Of a stretch of 64,000 nucleotides of DNA, positions 60,857 to 64,000 are shown one piece after another. The DNA is from Bradyrhizobium sp. WSM1417. GTDB lineage: Bacteria; Pseudomonadota; Alphaproteobacteria; Rhizobiales; Xanthobacteraceae. The notes below the pieces were generated by a model, which worked only from the letters and a program-made list of their open reading frames with translations, made no database searches and was not told the DNA's origin. Position 1 is the stretch's first letter; each line of letters begins with the position of its first letter. Location: contig NZ_KI911783.1 of the NCBI RefSeq assembly GCF_000515415.1, forward strand, positions 3,338,392 to 3,402,391, read 5' to 3'. The translations under genes were made by a program, and so were the position numbers.

Positions 60857-62602
60857 TCAGCGCGCGTGCAACATCGCAAGCAGGACCACGACGACGCAGG
60901 CGAGCGCCGCCGTGGTCAATTTCCAGAACATCAGCGGGCTGCGCTCCAAGAGCGGGGTGATCCGCGTGTCGAGATAGGCCGGATTGGGCGTCCGAAGCTC
61001 GAACACGAATTCAGACAGATCCTCGTGCCGCTTGTAGGGATCCGGATGCAGCGCACGTCTGAGCGCGCCGTCGACCCAGGCAGGCACGTTGCTGTCGTCG
61101 TCGGCCGGGCGATATGTGAGCCTCCGCACGTCCGCCTTGCGCCGGATCCTCGCGATTTGAGTGCCATAGGGAAGCTTTCCCGTCAGCATCTGGTAACAGA
61201 TCACGGCGAGTGAAAACATGTCCGAGCGCGGCGAGCCGCCTTGCCCAAGAAAATATTCCGGCGCCGTGTACTGGACCGTTCCCAGAATTTCATCGGTCTC
61301 GTCCTGTGGCGCGGCCTCCGCGACGCCTGCCACTTTGACTGATCCAAAGTCGATGATCTTCGCGGTGCCGGTCTTGTCGATCAGGATGTTGTCGGGCCTG
61401 AGGTCCTGATGCAGCATTTCCATGCGGTGGAAGGCGCGCAGGCCCGCGGCGATCTGCTCGACCAGTCCGCGGACGGTTTCGAGATCGGGGCGTGGATTGT
61501 CCGTCATCCATTGCCGCAAGGTCTGACCTTCGACGAATTCGGTCGCGACATAGAGATAGCCACGCCGTTTCGACTGCGACAACGGCTTCAGCACATGCGG
61601 GCTGTCGATCCGGCGCGCGATCCACTCTTCCATCAGGAAGCGCTTCAGGTATGCGGCATTGTCGCGCAGATCGATCGACGGAAGCTTCAGCGCGACCGGC
61701 TCCTCGGTCACCGCGTCGACGGCAAGGTAGATGTGGCTGCGGCTGCTGGCGTGGATTTCGCGGACGATCCTGTAGCCGTCGAAGAGTGCCCGCGGCTCCG
61801 GCAGCGGGGGAAGCGGCAGCTGGGAGGTCTGGTTGAAGATGCCGGCCGGCTCGCGCTGCGGCACCGCATCGATGCGGAGGATCTGGACCGTGATGTTGTC
61901 GTCGCTGCCGCGCCGATAGGCTTCCTCGACGATCGCCTTCGCCGCTCCGTCGAGCTCGGCTGCATGGTCGCTGAGCGCGCTGGTGACGAAACGCGCGTCC
62001 ACGAATTCATAGGCGCCGTCGGTCGCCAGCAGGAAAGTGTCTCCAGTCTCGATCTCGAAACTCTGATAGTCGATCTCGAGCTGCGGATTGATGCCGAGCG
62101 CACGGCCGAGATAGGTCTGCTCCGAGGATACGATGATCCGGTGATCGTCGGTCAGCTGCTCGAGCGCCTTGCCCGCCACGCGGTAGACGCGACAGTCGCC
62201 GACGTGGAAGATGTGCGCGGTGGTTGCCTTGATGACCATGGCGCTCAGCGTGCAGACATAACCCTTGTCGCGGTCATAGGCATATTGGCTCTTGCGCGTC
62301 TGGGCGTGGAGCCAGGAATTGGTCGCGTCCAGCACACGACGGGCGGAGGTCTTCACCGTCCAGGATTCCGACGTGCAGTAATAGTCCATCAGGAAGCTCT
62401 TGACCGCCGACTCGCTGGCGATCTGGCTCACCGTGCTGCTGGAGATGCCGTCGGCGAGGACGGCCGCAATACCCTTCAGGCTGAGCATCGGCTCGTCCGG
62501 AACGAGGACGCCGTGAAAATCCTGATTGATGGGCTTGCGACCCTTGTCGGAGTGCTGGCCGACCGAAATCTGAAGTCCGCGGGTCATCGTCATCACCGGC
62601 AA
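60857..62602 (-). CDS. PP2C phosphatase - Ser/Thr protein kinase fusion, membrane anchored
   Basis: 581 residues. Residues about 10-245 form a PP2C phosphatase (NQDFHGVL, VLADGISSS, HVGDCRVYR, LLATDGAYEF, GSDDNITVQIL). Residues about 270-535 form a Hanks-type kinase (VALKLPS lysine, HQDLRPDNILID catalytic loop, DFGSVKVAG, APEYFLGQ, SDMFSLAVICYQMLTGKLP). A C-terminal helix (FWKLTTAALACVVVVLLAML) anchors it in the membrane. The start is TTG 62602, whose GAGG lies 7 nt upstream inside a hairpin; ATG 62593 is the alternative. It sits downstream of the formate/nitrite transporter; in Pseudomonas a similar kinase gene adjoins nitrate-assimilation genes (from memory). Confidence 0.9.
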   Translation of the reverse strand: MPVMTMTRGLQISVGQHSDKGRKPINQDFHGVLVPDEPMLSLKGIAAVLADGISSSTVSQIASESAVKSFLMDYYCTSESWTVKTSARRVLDATNSWLHAQTRKSQYAYDRDKGYVCTLSAMVIKATTAHIFHVGDCRVYRVAGKALEQLTDDHRIIVSSEQTYLGRALGINPQLEIDYQSFEIETGDTFLLATDGAYEFVDARFVTSALSDHAAELDGAAKAIVEEAYRRGSDDNITVQILRIDAVPQREPAGIFNQTSQLPLPPLPEPRALFDGYRIVREIHASSRSHIYLAVDAVTEEPVALKLPSIDLRDNAAYLKRFLMEEWIARRIDSPHVLKPLSQSKRRGYLYVATEFVEGQTLRQWMTDNPRPDLETVRGLVEQIAAGLRAFHRMEMLHQDLRPDNILIDKTGTAKIIDFGSVKVAGVAEAAPQDETDEILGTVQYTAPEYFLGQGGSPRSDMFSLAVICYQMLTGKLPYGTQIARIRRKADVRRLTYRPADDDSNVPAWVDGALRRALHPDPYKRHEDLSEFVFELRTPNPAYLDTRITPLLERSPLMFWKLTTAALACVVVVLLAMLHAR

Positions 62603-62637
62603 AGGAGAGCCTCACCCTGATCGGGCGAGGCTCTCCT
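62603..62637 (-). terminator. Hairpin between transporter and kinase genes
   Basis: An 11-bp perfect stem: AGGAGAGCCTC (62603-62613) and GAGGCTCTCCT (62627-62637). On the minus strand it is followed by TTTG. Its 3' arm contains the GAGG that would serve the kinase TTG start, so it may act as an attenuator of both transcription and translation. Confidence 0.6.
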
Positions 62638-62648
62638 GTCGAGACGTA

Positions 62649-63491
62649 TCAGGCTGCGACGCGGGGCGAGGTGGCCTTGCCGGCCTGGCGCTTCGGCTTG
62701 GTCATGACGTGCGTGGCGTAGAGGGTCATGCCGGTGAAGGCGAGGCCGCCGACGAGGTTGCCGAGCACGGTCGGGATCTCGTTCCAGATCAAGTAATCCA
62801 TGATCGAGAACTTGGCGTGCAGCATCAGGCCCGAGGGGAACAGGAACATGTTCACGACGGAATGCTCGAACACCATGTAGAAGAACACCAGGATCGGCAT
62901 CCACATCGCGATGACCTTACCGGGGACCGAGGTCGAGATCATGGCGCCGACGACGCCGGTCGAGACCATCCAGTTGCAGAGCATCCCGCGCAGGAACAGC
63001 GTCGCCATGCCGGCCGCGCCATGCGCAGCGTAGCCCAGCGTTCGGCCTTCGCCGATGTTTCCGATGGCGGCGCCGACCTTGTCGGGATCTTGTGTGAAGC
63101 CGAAGGTCGTGACGAAGGCCATCATGAAGGCCACGGTGAAGGCGCCAGCGAAATTGCCGACGAAGACCAGACCCCAGTTGCGCAGCACGCCGCCGAAGGT
63201 GACGCCAGGGCGCTTGTCGATCAGGGCGAGCGGGGAGAGCACGAACACGCCGGTCAGGAGGTCGAAGCCCAGCAGATAGAGCATGACGAAGCCGACCGGG
63301 AACAGCAGCGCGCCGATCAGCGGCTGCCCCGTGTTCACGTTGATCGTGACGGCGAACCATGCCGCGAGCGCCAGGATAGCGCCGGCCATGTAGGCCCGGA
63401 TGATGGTATCCCGGGTGGACATGAAGACTTTGGACTCGCCCGCATCCACCATCTTGGTGACGAATTCCGAAGGCGCGAGATACGACATCAA
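62649..63491 (-). CDS. Formate/nitrite transporter (FNT family)
   Basis: 280 residues, six membrane spans. FNT markers: YLAPSEFVTKMVDAGESKVFMSTRDTIIRAYMAGAILALAAWFAVTIN, GNFAGAFTVAF, and LRGMLCNWMVSTGVVGAMISTSVPGKVIAMWMPILVFF, which holds the second pore half; MFLFPSGLML forms a broken helix region. It is a pentameric anion channel for formate, nitrite or related small anions. The nitrogen-type promoter (NtrC sites and sigma-54 box) upstream points to nitrite rather than formate (inference). The leader from the predicted start is about 225 nt. The kinase gene follows after a hairpin. Confidence 0.92.
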   Translation of the reverse strand: MMSYLAPSEFVTKMVDAGESKVFMSTRDTIIRAYMAGAILALAAWFAVTINVNTGQPLIGALLFPVGFVMLYLLGFDLLTGVFVLSPLALIDKRPGVTFGGVLRNWGLVFVGNFAGAFTVAFMMAFVTTFGFTQDPDKVGAAIGNIGEGRTLGYAAHGAAGMATLFLRGMLCNWMVSTGVVGAMISTSVPGKVIAMWMPILVFFYMVFEHSVVNMFLFPSGLMLHAKFSIMDYLIWNEIPTVLGNLVGGLAFTGMTLYATHVMTKPKRQAGKATSPRVAA

Positions 63492-63662
63492 TGGTTCCTT
63501 TTGCTTCGTAAGAGAGAGATCACGCCCTCCTGCGAGAGCGATTGAACGTCACTGGCCGTGCGGGCTGGCCCTGCCGCGCACGAGGCGATGGAGAGTTGGA
63601 AGCCTTTGGATTGCGTCACGACGGCCGAGCCGAGGAGGGCCGCGAAGCAGTTGAGCTTCCGG

Positions 63663-63703
63663 GATGCAGCCGCCAGCGCCTGCATCAATGCGGCAAGGCC
63701 GCA
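63663..63703 (-). other. Two adjacent stem-loops in the transporter leader
   Basis: TGCGGC-aag-GCCGCA (63689-63703) and GATGCAG-N10-CTGCATC (63663-63686) lie side by side about 15 nt after the predicted sigma-54 start of the leftward transcript. Tandem stem-loops in nitrate-assimilation leaders can be targets of ANTAR-type antiterminators such as NasT. Loop sequences do not clearly match that motif, so this is a weak suggestion. Confidence 0.3.
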
Positions 63704-63727
63704 GTCTTCGTTGACGTAAATGGAGAA

Positions 63728-63741
63728 GCAAATTGCGTGCC
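63728..63741 (-). promoter_or_regulatory. Sigma-54 promoter for the formate/nitrite transporter
   Basis: On the minus strand GGCACG (63741-63736), four bases, TTGC (63731-63728): GG-N10-GC spacing as required for RpoN. Only the T before GG in the YTGGCACG-N4-TTGC consensus differs. The transcript would begin near 63716. Confidence 0.65.
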
Positions 63742-63836
63742 GTGTGCTAGGCTCATAAAAAGCGAGCAACATCAATCTGATAGAACTTTGGCTGACCCGG
63801 CTTTTGCGCGTGGTACGGCCTTTTCCTTAAGCTGCT

Positions 63837-63869
63837 GCACAACTGTTGTGCGCCGCACAATTATTGTGC
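63837..63869. promoter_or_regulatory. Tandem NtrC-type enhancer sites
   Basis: GCAC-aactgtt-GTGC (63837-63851) and GCAC-aattatt-GTGC (63855-63869), separated by GCC. Each is a GCAC-N7-GTGC dyad as recognised by NtrC, and the half-sites extend to GCACAA / TTGTGC in all four arms. The centres are 18 bp apart. The array centre (63853) is about 124 nt from each flanking sigma-54 -12 element. Confidence 0.6.
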
Positions 63870-63962
63870 AAGCCGCAAATTTCGCGAGCGGAGCGGGCCT
63901 GCGACAGACTGGCGCGCTGCCTGTAGCATATTGATCTTTCAAGGTTTTCTGCGTTGTGGCGC

Positions 63963-63979
63963 TTGGCACGAAGCTTGAA
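63963..63979 (+). promoter_or_regulatory. Candidate sigma-54 promoter facing right
   Basis: TTGGCACG (63963-63970), four bases, TTGAA (63975-63979). The -24 part is perfect. The -12 dinucleotide is GA where GC is expected. It would drive a gene starting beyond the window edge. Confidence 0.45.
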
Positions 63980-64000
63980 TAGTTCCAGGCCGACGCCATT

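Noticed and set aside
63488..63775. A 95-codon minus-strand frame upstream of the FNT gene
   Set aside because: It spans the predicted sigma-54 promoter and leader, has no ribosome site and no recognisable domain.
63845..63860. TGT-N10-ACA resembling a NifA upstream activator site
   Set aside because: It is contained within the tandem GCAC-N7-GTGC array, which explains all four symmetric half-sites better; NifA control cannot be excluded but is the weaker reading.
63931..63942. TTGATCTTTCAA as a FixK2/FNR box
   Set aside because: The half-sites are separated by 4 instead of 6 bases (TTGA-N4-TCAA), so it does not fit the TTG-N8-CAA geometry.
1..64000. CRISPR arrays, insertion sequences, prophage or integrase genes
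   Set aside because: No regularly spaced direct repeats, transposase or integrase motifs, or phage structural proteins were seen; the repeats present are single palindromic elements.

Overview
The window is about 64 kb of high-GC DNA from an alphaproteobacterium, very probably Bradyrhizobium. The evidence is the gene order fixK2 - receiver - fixJ - fixL - (Usp, CBS) - fixNOQP - fixGHIS. The encoded FixL also reproduces the residue numbering known for the Bradyrhizobium japonicum protein (haem-ligand His200, Arg220, autokinase His291) when read from a GTG start. The many Bradyrhizobium-type solute-binding, TRAP, LysR and small secreted proteins fit this. I see no phage, insertion sequence, plasmid, CRISPR or tRNA signature; this looks like ordinary chromosome.

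Layout. 0.1-9.4 kb: di-haem cytochrome c, Tat-type ABC binding protein, SDR, trans-aconitate methyltransferase-like protein, a TRAP transporter with a fused DctQM membrane protein, and an alkylsulfatase. 9.5-16.7 kb: GT4 glycosyltransferase divergent from an ABC exporter, a glycogen-debranching-type glucosidase, a PRC-barrel protein and an MFS carrier; the divergent gap carries a general-stress (EcfG-type) promoter. 16.8-29.9 kb: the microaerobic core. FixL senses O2 and phosphorylates FixJ, FixJ activates fixK2, and FixK2 activates fixNOQP (cbb3 oxidase) and fixGHIS (its copper delivery and assembly) through TTG-N8-CAA boxes visible upstream of fixN and fixG. 29.9-37.2 kb: MFS plus cupin divergent from a small secreted protein, a CPYC peroxiredoxin-like protein, LysR/3-hydroxybutyrate dehydrogenase, patatin and DUF2236 proteins. 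37.3-43.9 kb: glycogen synthase, CoA transferase, zinc alcohol dehydrogenase, tartrate/isopropylmalate-type dehydrogenase and enoyl-CoA hydratase, with two inverted copies of a dispersed palindrome. 44-52.6 kb: L,D-transpeptidase, an overlapping LysR-XRE regulator pair, CcdA, an enolase-superfamily enzyme, an HWE kinase and four tiny secreted or membrane proteins, some behind EcfG-type promoters. 52.9-60.8 kb: a second TRAP system, a serine hydrolase, an intradiol dioxygenase and a LysR regulator divergent from two Rossmann-fold proteins. 60.9-64 kb: a PP2C phosphatase/protein kinase fusion and a formate/nitrite transporter.

The most notable signal lies at the right edge. Two tandem NtrC-type sites (GCAC-N7-GTGC) sit exactly midway between a leftward sigma-54 promoter for the formate/nitrite transporter and a rightward sigma-54-like promoter for a gene beyond the window. 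This suggests that the phosphatase/kinase and the transporter are the left arm of a nitrogen-controlled (probably nitrate/nitrite assimilation) locus. Other items worth attention are the EcfG-type promoters, an orphan single-domain receiver inside the fixLJ-fixK2 locus, tandem CGATAG-N7-CTATCG operators, and two unusually short membrane-protein genes (26 and 30 residues).
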